Shown here piece by piece: positions 9,228 through 17,522 of a DNA stretch of 64,000 nt (positions are counted from its first letter, which is position 1; every line of letters starts with the position of its first letter). Where the stretch lies: assembly GCA_963837445.1 (NCBI GenBank), contig CAWINK010000003.1, positions 310,001-374,000 of the forward strand, written 5' to 3'. The position numbers and the translations under genes were made by a program. Below the pieces are notes generated by a model. The model had not been told where the DNA came from. It saw only the letters and a list, made by a program, of their open reading frames with translations, and did no database searches. The DNA is from JACVRW01 sp963837445 (GTDB lineage Bacteria; Actinomycetota; Thermoleophilia; Solirubrobacterales; Thermoleophilaceae).

Positions 9228-9260
9228 CGGTTTACGTCGCCTAGGGCATGGCGGTTTACG
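9228..9260 (+). promoter_or_regulatory. Direct repeat CGGTTTACG before the SARP regulator
   Basis: CGGTTTACG occurs at 9228-9236 and 9252-9260, 24 bp start to start, around the annotated start of the SARP-type gene. SARP proteins bind direct heptamer repeats, classically 11 or 22 bp apart, so autoregulation is conceivable. The spacing is not canonical. If this is a promoter element, the true start is the GTG at 9272. Confidence 0.35.
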
Positions 9261-11065
9261 ATCGTGGTGCCGTGTCGACGCTCGTGATCCGCCTGCTGGG
9301 CCCGCCGGAGATCGAGCGCGACGGTGTGGTTGTTGCTCCGCCGCGTGGTCATAAGGCGTGGGCCGTGCTGGCGTACGTGGCGTTGGCGGAGCGACCGGTC
9401 GCGCGCACAGTGCTGGCCGAGCTGATCTTCCGCGACGCCGAGGATCCGCGTGGGGCGCTGCGCTGGTCGTTGGCGCAGCTGCGTCGCGCTCTTGGGGTTG
9501 CCGGGGCGCTACGAGGGGATCGATTGGAACTGGGGTTGCCGGCTGGCACTGCGGTGGACGTGCTGGCGTTGGCTTCCGGCGAGCCGGATCCCGCGCTCGT
9601 TCGCGGCGAGTTGCTGGAGGGAGTCGACCCCGGCGCCGGGGCGGAGTTCGACGCGTGGCTGCTCGTGGAGCGCCGGCACTTTGCGGGCGTCTGCGAGGCC
9701 GTGTTGAGGGATGCGGCGCTGGGTGCGTTGGCGGCCGGTATTCCGCTTGACGGCGCGGCGCTGGCGTCTCGGGCGCTCGCGCTGAACAGGTTCGATGACG
9801 GCGCCCACGAGTTGTTGGTGCGCTGCCTTGCGAGGGCGGGCGAGGTCGGCGCCGCGCGCGATCACGCTGACGCTTGCGAGGTGTTGTTCCGCCGCGAGTT
9901 GGGCCGCGCGCCCGATCCGGGGGTGCGCCGGGCGGCCGACGAGCATGGCGCGCAGAGCTCTCCGGCGGACGGCGATCGGGCGGCCGCTTTGGGGCAGCTT
10001 GACGCGGGGCGCGCGGCCGTGGCTGCCGGCGCGGTTGAGCCCGGGGTGGCGTGCCTGAGGCAGGCGTGTGCGGAGGCGCGGGGCGTTGGCGACCCGGCGC
10101 TGCTGGCGCGCGCGCTGGCCGCGCTAGGGGCGGCGCTGGTGCATTCGGTTCGCGGCGGTGACGAGGAGGGCGCGGCGGTGCTGCACGAGGCGCTCGCGCT
10201 GGCCGAGGCCAGCGGCGACCGCGAGGTCCAGTGCAAGGTTTGCCGTGAGCTCGGCTTCGTGGCGGCACAGGCGAGTCGCGGGGTATCGGCGGGCAGGTGG
10301 CTCGGGCGGGCCAGTGGGCTAGCGGCGGACGACAGCGAACGTGCCGCGGTGCTCGGCACGCGCGGCAAGGCGCTGTCTGACAGGGCGCACTACGAGGCCG
10401 CGATCGCCCTGCTCGAGGAGTCGATCGCGGCCGCGCGCCGCTGCGGCGACGCCCGCCAGTCGGCGTGGTCGCTCGCGATCCTGGGCCGTGTGCTCTTGCT
10501 GCGCGCCCAGTGGCCCGAGGCAGTCGAACTGCTCGACGAGTCGCTCGCGATCGTGGGCGAGGACGGCTGGGTGGCGTTCCAGCCTTTCCCCGAGGTGCTA
10601 AGGGCCGAGGTGGCGCTGCGCCAGGGCGACCCGGATCACGCCATCGCCTTGCTCGATCACGCCTTTGCGCTGGGCTGCCGGATCGGCGACCCATGCTGGG
10701 AGGCGAGCGCCGCTCGCGTGAGGGGCCTCGTTCACGAGGCGGCGGGCGAGCGCGGCGCCGCGCTGACGCGGCTGCGCGACGCCGCGGTCCGCGCGGTGCG
10801 GGTGGCCGATCCTTACGTCTGGATGCATGCCTGGTGCCTGGAGGCGCTCGCCGACGTGGCGATCGCCGACGCTGCGCCCGATGCAGGGGACTGCTTGGCC
10901 CGGCTCGAGCGGCTCGCCGCCCGCGGCGACATGCGCGAGCTCGTCGTGCGCGCCGCGCTGCACCGAGCCAGGCTCGGCGATCCCAGCGGCCTCGAGTCGG
11001 CCCGTCTGCTGGGCGAGGCGATCGACAACCCGGCGCTGCACGCCGAGCTGGCCGAAGCGGTCTGA
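9248..11065 (+). CDS. SARP-type transcriptional regulator with BTAD and TPR-like repeats
   Basis: Large AfsR/SARP-class regulator (605 residues). Residues ~9-100 form the winged-helix OmpR-like DNA-binding domain (LVIRLLGPPEIERDG start, then the ALRWSLAQLRRAL helix). Residues ~110-230 are the BTAD all-alpha domain. The rest is alpha-helical TPR-like repeats with the A-x-x-L-x-x-A pattern. There is no NB-ARC ATPase. The start is ambiguous between ATG 9248 and GTG 9272; neither has a good ribosome site. The methyltransferase gene follows 72 bp downstream on the same strand and may be its target. Regulators of this class usually control secondary metabolism or developmental genes. Confidence 0.85.
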   Translation: MAVYDRGAVSTLVIRLLGPPEIERDGVVVAPPRGHKAWAVLAYVALAERPVARTVLAELIFRDAEDPRGALRWSLAQLRRALGVAGALRGDRLELGLPAGTAVDVLALASGEPDPALVRGELLEGVDPGAGAEFDAWLLVERRHFAGVCEAVLRDAALGALAAGIPLDGAALASRALALNRFDDGAHELLVRCLARAGEVGAARDHADACEVLFRRELGRAPDPGVRRAADEHGAQSSPADGDRAAALGQLDAGRAAVAAGAVEPGVACLRQACAEARGVGDPALLARALAALGAALVHSVRGGDEEGAAVLHEALALAEASGDREVQCKVCRELGFVAAQASRGVSAGRWLGRASGLAADDSERAAVLGTRGKALSDRAHYEAAIALLEESIAAARRCGDARQSAWSLAILGRVLLLRAQWPEAVELLDESLAIVGEDGWVAFQPFPEVLRAEVALRQGDPDHAIALLDHAFALGCRIGDPCWEASAARVRGLVHEAAGERGAALTRLRDAAVRAVRVADPYVWMHAWCLEALADVAIADAAPDAGDCLARLERLAARGDMRELVVRAALHRARLGDPSGLESARLLGEAIDNPALHAELAEAV

Positions 11066-11137
11066 TCACACGCGCCGTCACACGGCGCGCTGGTGGTGTC
11101 CTTGCATGTCCACCAGCACGACAGCCAGGAGGTCCCG

Positions 11138-11992
11138 ATGAGTCTCAGGGTCGACCCGACGACGGACGAGGTGTCCCGGGCGGAGATCTTGCCGCAACTC
11201 GACGCACGCTCGCTCGTAGACGGCGAGCGCTTGGAGGCCGAGGTCAAGGCCATGTACCGGCACGTGGCCCACGGCGAGGACGGAGAGCTCCACTTCGAGC
11301 TGGGTAGGGACCTGGCCGACCGGCTCGGCTATCCCGCATGGTTACTCGACTCGATCCCCGCCGAGGCGCTGGCCTCCTTTGCGGGGGTGGGGCATCACCT
11401 CGACCTCGCCTTGCTGCAGCCGGGCGAGGAGGTGCTCGACCTCGGTTCGGGATCGGGTACCGACGTCTTCTGCGCGGCGGTGCTGGTCGGCGAGTCGGGC
11501 CGCGTCGTCGGAGTGGACATCACCGACGAGCAGCTCGACAAGGCCGCGCGGCTTCGGGACCGCGACCGGTTCTCGCGGGTCCAGTTCGTCGAGTCTCACA
11601 TCGAGGAGCTCCCCTTCGAGGACGCGAGCTTCGACGCCGTCCTCTCGAACGGCGTGATCAACCTGTCGCCGGCCAAGGGCCGGGTCTTCGCCGAGGCGGC
11701 GCGGGTGCTGCGGCCCGGCGGCAGGCTGGCGATCGCCGACATTGTCAGCGGCCGGGCGCTCAAGGAACGCACCAGGCGCAACGTCGAGCTGTGGGCCGCC
11801 TGCATCGCGGGGGCGATCCCCAGCCGCAGCTACCTGGAGGCGATCGAGGCGCAAGGCCTACAGGTCAAGCAGCTCCGCAAGAACAACTACCGCTTCATCT
11901 CAGAGCGGGCGCTCGATGCCTGCAGAACGTATGAGGTCGAGAGCGTCTCCCTGCTGGCGCTGAAGCCAATACGTGCAAGCCGCCAAGCTTGA
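11138..11992 (+). CDS. Class I SAM-dependent methyltransferase, ArsM/UbiE-like
   Basis: 284-residue Rossmann-fold methyltransferase. Motif I is DLGSGSGTD, motif II GVDIT, and the post-motif region LSNGVINLSPAKGRVFAEA with RVLRPGGRLAIADIV closely matches arsenite methyltransferase-like proteins. Of the three arsenic-binding cysteines of ArsM, only one candidate (WAACIAG) is present and no N-terminal pair is seen, so true arsenite methylation is doubtful. The ATG at 11138 follows a good AGGAGG site at 11127-11132. It lies downstream of the SARP regulator. The substrate is unknown; a small molecule is likely. Confidence 0.82.
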   Translation: MSLRVDPTTDEVSRAEILPQLDARSLVDGERLEAEVKAMYRHVAHGEDGELHFELGRDLADRLGYPAWLLDSIPAEALASFAGVGHHLDLALLQPGEEVLDLGSGSGTDVFCAAVLVGESGRVVGVDITDEQLDKAARLRDRDRFSRVQFVESHIEELPFEDASFDAVLSNGVINLSPAKGRVFAEAARVLRPGGRLAIADIVSGRALKERTRRNVELWAACIAGAIPSRSYLEAIEAQGLQVKQLRKNNYRFISERALDACRTYEVESVSLLALKPIRASRQA

Positions 11993-12010
11993 TTTCTCGC
12001 GCGCCGCATG

Positions 12011-12039
12011 TTAGTCATTAGCCTTAGTCGTTTGACTAA
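12011..12039 (+). promoter_or_regulatory. Operator-like TTAGTC/GACTAA repeats upstream of the RTX gene
   Basis: TTAGTC at 12011-12016 and 12024-12029, with the complementary GACTAA at 12034-12039, form one dyad (TTAGTC-GTTT-GACTAA) and one direct repeat. The segment is AT-rich against its surroundings and ends just before the AGGAGG ribosome site (12045-12050) of the RTX gene. A repressor or activator site is likely; the binding protein is unknown. Confidence 0.5.
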
Positions 12040-12058
12040 ACTCCAGGAGGACAGCCCC

Positions 12059-13843
12059 ATGTCCGCAGTTCGAACGCGCACCGCTCTCACGCTTGCAGCC
12101 GTCGCGGCCGTCACCGCCCTGCTCGTCGCTCCGGCGGTTTCGCCCGCGGCGGTCACGTGCGATTACTCCTCCAGCGGGAAGCTTCTGACCGTCGCCCTGG
12201 GCGCGGCCGGCGACAACGCGGTGCTGAGCGTCGTGGCCGGAGAGATCAAGGTCGCGCGGGGCCTCACCCCGGTCGCCTGTACGGGACCTGGCGGACCACC
12301 GAGCGTGACCAACACCGGCGCGATCTCCGTGACCAGCAACGGCGCGGACTTCCAGAAGCTCAGCGTCTCGGGCGCCGACGACTTCGTCCCCGGGCCGGAT
12401 CCCCAGGACGGCAGCGACAGCGGGGGAGGCACCAAGGAGATCGAGATATTCGTGAACCTGAACGGCGGGCTCCAGTCCACGCTCGAGGTCGGCACGGGTG
12501 ACGGCGCCGGGGGGAGGATCGTGTTCGGGGCCAACGGCATCAACCCCAACCCCGTCGGCGAGTCGGTCGACGATGCCGACATCTTCCCCAACAACGTCGA
12601 GACCCTCACCGGCGCCGGGGGAACCGGCCACGACGAGCTGCTCGCCCAGGGCGGACAGGGAACCGGCGCTCCGCTGACGGCGGACGTCGTCCTCCTCGGG
12701 GGCGGGGGCATCGACCAGATCGAGGGCGGGAACGGCGTGGACTCCCTCTTCGGCGGGCCCGGAGGCGACACCCTGTTCGGAGGAGGCGGAAGTGACGAGC
12801 TCCATCCAGAGGCAGGCGACGACACCGCGAACGGCGGGAGCGGAAGCGGCAGTGACACCGTCGTCGTAACGCCCATCGCGCAGCCCGCGACGGTCGACCT
12901 CGCGATCGGGGTCCGCCAGGACACCGGCGACGGGTCCGACCTCCTGGTGGGCTTCGAGAACGCCCGGTCGGACGCCAGCCTGGGAGCGACCCTGCGCGGC
13001 GATGACGGCGGGAACGTGCTCACGGGCAACGAGGGCGACGACACCCTGGAGGGACGCGGCGGAATCGACGTGCTGAACGCCGACCTCGGTGCAGACACGC
13101 TCCTTGCCCGCGACGGAGGGCTCGACGGCGTCGACTGCGGAGAAGGCGTCGACACCGCCACCGTGGACGCGCTGGGAATCGACTCGCTGACCGGCTGCGA
13201 GAGCGCCATCTTCCCCCCGCCGCCGGGCTCCGGTGGCGCGGGTGGCGGCGCCGGCGGCCCCGGCCAGCCCTCGCCGGCGGCGTTCGGTGCGCGGACGCTG
13301 ATCACGCTCAGGCTCGCGCGCAACCGAATCCCGGCCAGGGGGCCGCTCGCCGTCCGGGTCTCCAACCGGAACGCCTTCGACGTGACCGGGACGCTCGCCG
13401 GTCAGAGGAAGCGCACCAAGCTCCGGGCCAAGTCGTTCACCGTGGCCGCGAGCACAGGCAAGACCGTCAGGCTGAGGCTGCCGAAGGCGCTGCGCCGACA
13501 GCTCGCGCGGCAGCGCACGCTGGCGTTGCGCCTGACCGCCAACGTCCGCGACCCGGCGGGCAACACGCGCACAATCAGGAAGACGGTCAGGCCACCGCGG
13601 GGCCAAGCGGCGGAGCGTCTCGGGCTCGCGGAGGCTCACCGCGTCGCCAGGATTGTTGCGCAGAGACACTTCGCCGAGGTCTTCGACGCCCGCGCCCGTG
13701 TCGGCCGGTGCACGCGAGTCGCGCTCAATCGAGCGGTCTGCCCCGTTTTTGTCAGGGGGCCGGGTGTTCGCTGCAGCCTCACGGTCTTCGTGAAGGAGAC
13801 CAAGAACACTTGGCGACTCCGTGCGCGGGCGCTCCGATGCTGA
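12059..13843 (+). CDS. Secreted RTX (calcium-binding nonapeptide repeat) protein
   Basis: 594-residue exported protein. The signal peptide runs to about residue 32 (AVSPAA). The central part has GGxGxDxxx nonapeptides (GGGGIDQIEGGNGVDSLFG and later GNEGDDTLEGRGGIDVLNA), the hallmark of RTX beta-rolls that fold on calcium outside the cell. A Gly/Pro-rich linker follows (about residues 390-415), then a basic beta-sandwich. No enzymatic domain is seen, so a structural or adhesive role is most likely. An AGGAGG site lies 8 bp before the ATG. Its stop overlaps the start of the collagen-like gene by 7 bp (ATGCTGA), implying translational coupling. Confidence 0.85.
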   Translation: MSAVRTRTALTLAAVAAVTALLVAPAVSPAAVTCDYSSSGKLLTVALGAAGDNAVLSVVAGEIKVARGLTPVACTGPGGPPSVTNTGAISVTSNGADFQKLSVSGADDFVPGPDPQDGSDSGGGTKEIEIFVNLNGGLQSTLEVGTGDGAGGRIVFGANGINPNPVGESVDDADIFPNNVETLTGAGGTGHDELLAQGGQGTGAPLTADVVLLGGGGIDQIEGGNGVDSLFGGPGGDTLFGGGGSDELHPEAGDDTANGGSGSGSDTVVVTPIAQPATVDLAIGVRQDTGDGSDLLVGFENARSDASLGATLRGDDGGNVLTGNEGDDTLEGRGGIDVLNADLGADTLLARDGGLDGVDCGEGVDTATVDALGIDSLTGCESAIFPPPPGSGGAGGGAGGPGQPSPAAFGARTLITLRLARNRIPARGPLAVRVSNRNAFDVTGTLAGQRKRTKLRAKSFTVAASTGKTVRLRLPKALRRQLARQRTLALRLTANVRDPAGNTRTIRKTVRPPRGQAAERLGLAEAHRVARIVAQRHFAEVFDARARVGRCTRVALNRAVCPVFVRGPGVRCSLTVFVKETKNTWRLRARALRC

Positions 13844-14505
13844 CCCCGCTCAGGAAGCTCCGTTCCCGCCTAACGTACGCCAACGTGATGGCCACGGTTG
13901 CCGTCTTCATCGCCCTCGGCGGCAGCTCCTATGCCGCGCTGCGGATCACCGGCAGGAACGTGCCGAGGAACGCGCTCACAGGAGCGGACATCAAGAACCT
14001 CACCGGGAAGGACGTCCGCAACAACTCGCTCACCGGCGCGGACGTGAGGAGCCTAAGGAGCGGCGATGTCGCCAACGGGACGTTATTGGCCGAGGACTTC
14101 GCCACCGACCAGCTGCCCGCCGGGCAGCAGGGCCCGGCGGGCCCCGCGGGCCCAGCAGGCGCACCGGGGGCGACCGGGCCGCCAGGCGCGACAGGAGCGC
14201 AGGGCCAGAAGGGCGCGGATGGGGTCAGCGGCTACGAGATCGTGAACACCAGCACCAACTCGTCGATCCCGGCAGGGGCGGCAGCACTCCGCCAGGCGGA
14301 TTGCCCCACCGGAAAGAAGGCGATCGCGGGCGGCGTCGATATCTCTGGCACGATCGCGACGGCGGTCGACTTCTTTCTCATCCTGCGGTCCACACGAGAC
14401 CCCAATGAGGACAGGCGGTGGGTCGGCACGATCAAGAACACCGACTCCGCCGCCCACACCTTGAGCGTGAACGTGCGAGCCGTCTGCGTGACCGCGCTTC
14501 CGTAA
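13837..14505 (+). CDS. Collagen-like surface protein
   Basis: 222-residue protein. An N-terminal hydrophobic helix (about residues 13-31, VMATVAVFIALGGSSYAA) acts as an uncleaved anchor or signal. It is followed by pentapeptide-like NALTGADIKN/NSLTGADV repeats, a G-x-x collagen-like stretch (about residues 90-125, starting GQQGPAGPAG) and a C-terminal beta domain with two cysteines. This layout is common and often multicopy in Solirubrobacterales. The start codon lies inside the end of the RTX gene, so the two are probably made together as extracellular matrix components. Function is not established. Confidence 0.82.
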   Translation: MLTPLRKLRSRLTYANVMATVAVFIALGGSSYAALRITGRNVPRNALTGADIKNLTGKDVRNNSLTGADVRSLRSGDVANGTLLAEDFATDQLPAGQQGPAGPAGPAGAPGATGPPGATGAQGQKGADGVSGYEIVNTSTNSSIPAGAAALRQADCPTGKKAIAGGVDISGTIATAVDFFLILRSTRDPNEDRRWVGTIKNTDSAAHTLSVNVRAVCVTALP

Positions 14506-14545
14506 GGGAGCCCCTTGCACTCGCTCCCAGACGGTGAGAGGGTCG

Positions 14546-14602
14546 CTTGGTGACGTCACAGGGACGGTGGTCATGTGGTACGTCCCCTCGAACCGCGACG
14601 CG
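14546..14602 (+). pseudogene. Cytochrome P450 gene remnant (19 codons)
   Basis: In frame, this segment reads LGDVTGTVVMWYVPSNRDA, matching the P450 region LGD...VVMWYVSSNRDE of the gene at 7924-9153. At nucleotide level 14566-14600 is identical to 8886-8920 in 32 of 35 positions, including a 19-bp exact run. It is out of frame with the C25 protease that starts over it. Only this fragment of a P450 is recognisable, so it looks like the relic of a deleted or recombined gene. Confidence 0.65.
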
Positions 14603-17522
14603 CTCATTCCGGTTGGTGCTGTTGACAGCACTGCTGCCGATCCTGGCCGCCGGCCCCGCCGCCGCCGCCAAGCCGCCGTCAGCGCAGGCCGTGGCGAAGC
14701 AGCGCCTGGCACAACTGGTGTCGGACACGCGCGCGCTGCCGAGGAGCGCCGTGAAGCGCGCCGACAAGGCCGCATTGCTGCGCAACGCCCTCGCCGCCCG
14801 GCGAGCGCGTGCGTCCAACCCGTGTAGGTCCAAACGGCTGCTCGGCGCCTACCGGGGACTGCTGCCCGCGATCCAGAATGAGCGCCAGCGCGACCCCGCA
14901 CCGACCGCCGGCTCCCCCCGTGGACAGGTGGAAGCGGACGCCCTCGGCGCCCACGCGGCGCTGCTCGCGCTCCCACGCGCCCGGCGTTGCGGTGGCGCCA
15001 AGAAGGCGAACGTCGGCGAGACCAAGGTCCGGCTGCTCCGAAGCGGCAAGCGCCAGGTGCGCATGCGCATCTCCTTCCCGACCCCCACCTTCTCGGCTCA
15101 CCAGGTGGGAAGCAGCGACTACCAGCAGATGTTCATGGAGGGGATGGGCGAGACCGGCGAGAAGGGCAGGCCAGGCCTACCGATCCTCACGAACTTCCTC
15201 GCCGTGCCAAGGCGTGCGCGCCTGGCGCTGCGCGTCGAGAAGAGCGCCGGCTACACGCTCAAGGGTGTGAACCTCTTCCCGCATCAGCCCGAGCCGGTCG
15301 ACGGCACGCCGGCCGACTTCCCGGACAGGGCTCTGTTCCGGAACGAGCCCTTCGTGAAGTCGAGCAGGGCGTACAGGTCGCGCTCCCCGTTCCCCTCCAA
15401 GCTCTCGCACGCCAAGCTGCTCGGCAAGATGCGCGAGGTGCGCATGGGCGGCGTGGACGTGGTCGGCGGCCAGTACAGGCCCCGAGAGCGCAGCTTGCGA
15501 GTGCTCACCTCGATCGACGTGACCGTGCGCTTCCGTGGCGGCGACGGAACGTTCGCCGACGGCCGTCGCGTGAACTCGCCCTGGGAGGCCTATTGGCTGC
15601 GCAATTACGAGGCCAGCGTCCTGAACTGGGACGCGGCGAGCGACTTCCTCGACCTCGACGACCTCGAGCCGACCTTCTGCGGCGAGGACCTGCTCGTGGT
15701 GACCACACCCGCGCTGCAGCCGGCAGCGAACACGTTCGCGAACGCGCGTCAGGCCGCCGGCTACTCGACGAAGGTCGCCCTGGTGGGTCCCGACCCCGGC
15801 CAGATCGGCACCACGCGAGAGGCGATCCAGGCCTACATCCTCGGCGAGCTGAACGCCGCCTGCCAGCTTCGTCCCACCTACGTGGTCCTGTTCGGCGACA
15901 CCTCGCACGTGCCCACCTGGCTCGTGCCGTGCACCAATGGCGGAGACGTGGCCGAGTGCGACATCGCCTCGGATCTGCCCTACTCGCTCAACGCACCCGC
16001 GGACGTGTTCGCCGACGTGGAGCTGGGGCGGATCCCGGCGCACGACCTCGACGCCGCCAACGCCGTGGTGAACAAGATCGTGGGCTACGAGACAACGCCC
16101 CCCGCGAACCCGGACTTCTATCGCCACAGCACGGTCACCGCGTACTTCGAGGGGAAGTACCTCTGCATACTCAACGAGGGCCAGTCCGGTGAGCCGAACT
16201 GCAAGGCCGCGAACGGCCCGATCACCGGCCACTATGAGCTCGACGTCAGCAACGGCAAGGACACGCGCGGGTTCACGAGGACGGCCGAGAAGATCCAGAA
16301 CGCCATGGCGAACGTCGGGTTTACCGCCGACCGGGTGTACACGACACTCCCCGAGTTAAGTCCGGAGACCTACTACAACAACGACCCGATCCCCGACTAC
16401 CTGCGCAAGCCCACATTCGCCTGGAACGGCACCGGCGCGGACCTGCTGGCCCACTACAACGACGGACGCAACCTCATCCTGCACCGCGACCACGGCTGGC
16501 ACTCCGGCTGGGCCGACCCGACCCTGCACAGCGGCGACGTGCCCTCGATGGTCAACGGGACCGAGCTGCCCGTGGTGTTCGGCGTCAACTGCTCGAGTGC
16601 GCAGTTCGACATTCCGGGGGTTCCCAGTTTCGTCGAGCAGCAGGTGATGAAGCCCGATGGCGGTGCGTTCGCAGGCTTCGGCGACACCCGCGTGAGCCCG
16701 ACCTGGGCGAACAACAACATGGCGTTCGGCTTCTTCGACGCGATGTTCCCCGACGTGTCGACCTCCTACGGCGCCAAGGACGGCACGGGCAGACTCGGCA
16801 AGATCCTGCTGCTCGGCAAGTTCTTCATGGCCACGAAGAACGGGGTCGGCTACCAGAGCGCGGCCGCGACCTACCAGGAGCACTATCTCTATCACCTGCT
16901 CGGCGACCCCTCGGCGCAGGTCTGGGCGAACCTGCCCATACAGATCGACGTGGACAAGGTCGACGTGGATCGCATCCCCGTCGACGGGCCTGGCCCGCCG
17001 TTCCGGGTGCTCGTGAACATGGGAGGACAGGCGGCCCCGCGCGGTGCGGTGGTCACGTTGTTCCAGCGCGGCACCCCGATCGGACGTGCAGTCGCGGGCG
17101 CGGGAGCGGTGGAGATCACGCCCGAGGTCGCAGAGGGAACCGACGACCTGAGCGTGGCGATCGAGCAGGACGGCTCGCCGCCGGTCCAGAAGGCCGTAGA
17201 TAGTGGCCCATCCGGGCCGCTGACGACCACCTCGACCGTTCGCTGTCCGAGCGACACGCGGATGAACCGGGCCACGACCGTCGGCGGCCACCTCGACCCA
17301 GGCTTCGCGGGCGCACGGGTGAAGCTCACCTACACGCGCACCAGCAGCGGCACGCCCATGTCGTTTGAGCGCACGGCGACGACGGACGCAGGCGGCGACT
17401 GGACCGACACGGTGACCTTCACGAGGCCGCAGATCGGCCGCTGGCGCGTGGTGGCGAGCTTCGAGGGCGACAGCTCGCACAAGCCCTCCTCGGCCCAGTG
17501 CGAGCTGAACGTCACGGCCTAG
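14547..17522 (+). CDS. Gingipain-like cysteine protease, peptidase family C25 (copy 2)
   Basis: Paralogue of the protease at 3937-6786 with the same order: signal sequence, basic prodomain, C25 domain, C-terminal Ig-like domain (about residues 890-990). The dyad is HRDHGW (H649) and VNCSSA (C682), again 33 apart. The hydrophobic signal core (LVLLTALLPILAAGPAAA) begins ~24 residues after the GTG at 14547. The first ~20 codons coincide with an out-of-frame P450 relic, so the real start may be a later codon such as the TTG near 14613. The two copies flank ~8 kb that includes the RTX and collagen-like genes. Specificity is unknown. Confidence 0.85.
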   Translation: MVTSQGRWSCGTSPRTATRSFRLVLLTALLPILAAGPAAAAKPPSAQAVAKQRLAQLVSDTRALPRSAVKRADKAALLRNALAARRARASNPCRSKRLLGAYRGLLPAIQNERQRDPAPTAGSPRGQVEADALGAHAALLALPRARRCGGAKKANVGETKVRLLRSGKRQVRMRISFPTPTFSAHQVGSSDYQQMFMEGMGETGEKGRPGLPILTNFLAVPRRARLALRVEKSAGYTLKGVNLFPHQPEPVDGTPADFPDRALFRNEPFVKSSRAYRSRSPFPSKLSHAKLLGKMREVRMGGVDVVGGQYRPRERSLRVLTSIDVTVRFRGGDGTFADGRRVNSPWEAYWLRNYEASVLNWDAASDFLDLDDLEPTFCGEDLLVVTTPALQPAANTFANARQAAGYSTKVALVGPDPGQIGTTREAIQAYILGELNAACQLRPTYVVLFGDTSHVPTWLVPCTNGGDVAECDIASDLPYSLNAPADVFADVELGRIPAHDLDAANAVVNKIVGYETTPPANPDFYRHSTVTAYFEGKYLCILNEGQSGEPNCKAANGPITGHYELDVSNGKDTRGFTRTAEKIQNAMANVGFTADRVYTTLPELSPETYYNNDPIPDYLRKPTFAWNGTGADLLAHYNDGRNLILHRDHGWHSGWADPTLHSGDVPSMVNGTELPVVFGVNCSSAQFDIPGVPSFVEQQVMKPDGGAFAGFGDTRVSPTWANNNMAFGFFDAMFPDVSTSYGAKDGTGRLGKILLLGKFFMATKNGVGYQSAAATYQEHYLYHLLGDPSAQVWANLPIQIDVDKVDVDRIPVDGPGPPFRVLVNMGGQAAPRGAVVTLFQRGTPIGRAVAGAGAVEITPEVAEGTDDLSVAIEQDGSPPVQKAVDSGPSGPLTTTSTVRCPSDTRMNRATTVGGHLDPGFAGARVKLTYTRTSSGTPMSFERTATTDAGGDWTDTVTFTRPQIGRWRVVASFEGDSSHKPSSAQCELNVTA

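Noticed and set aside
8997..11081. Very long open frame antisense to the SARP regulator
   Set aside because: The translation is almost only Arg, Pro and Ala, as expected from the complement of GC-rich coding sequence. The sense strand has clear domain motifs.
11993..12058. Riboswitch in the RTX leader
   Set aside because: The leader is only ~60 nt and shows just one short dyad, which fits an operator better than any known riboswitch fold.
12011..13669. Long antisense frame across the RTX gene
   Set aside because: Low-complexity Arg/Val/Glu product with no motif. The sense protein has a signal peptide and RTX repeats.
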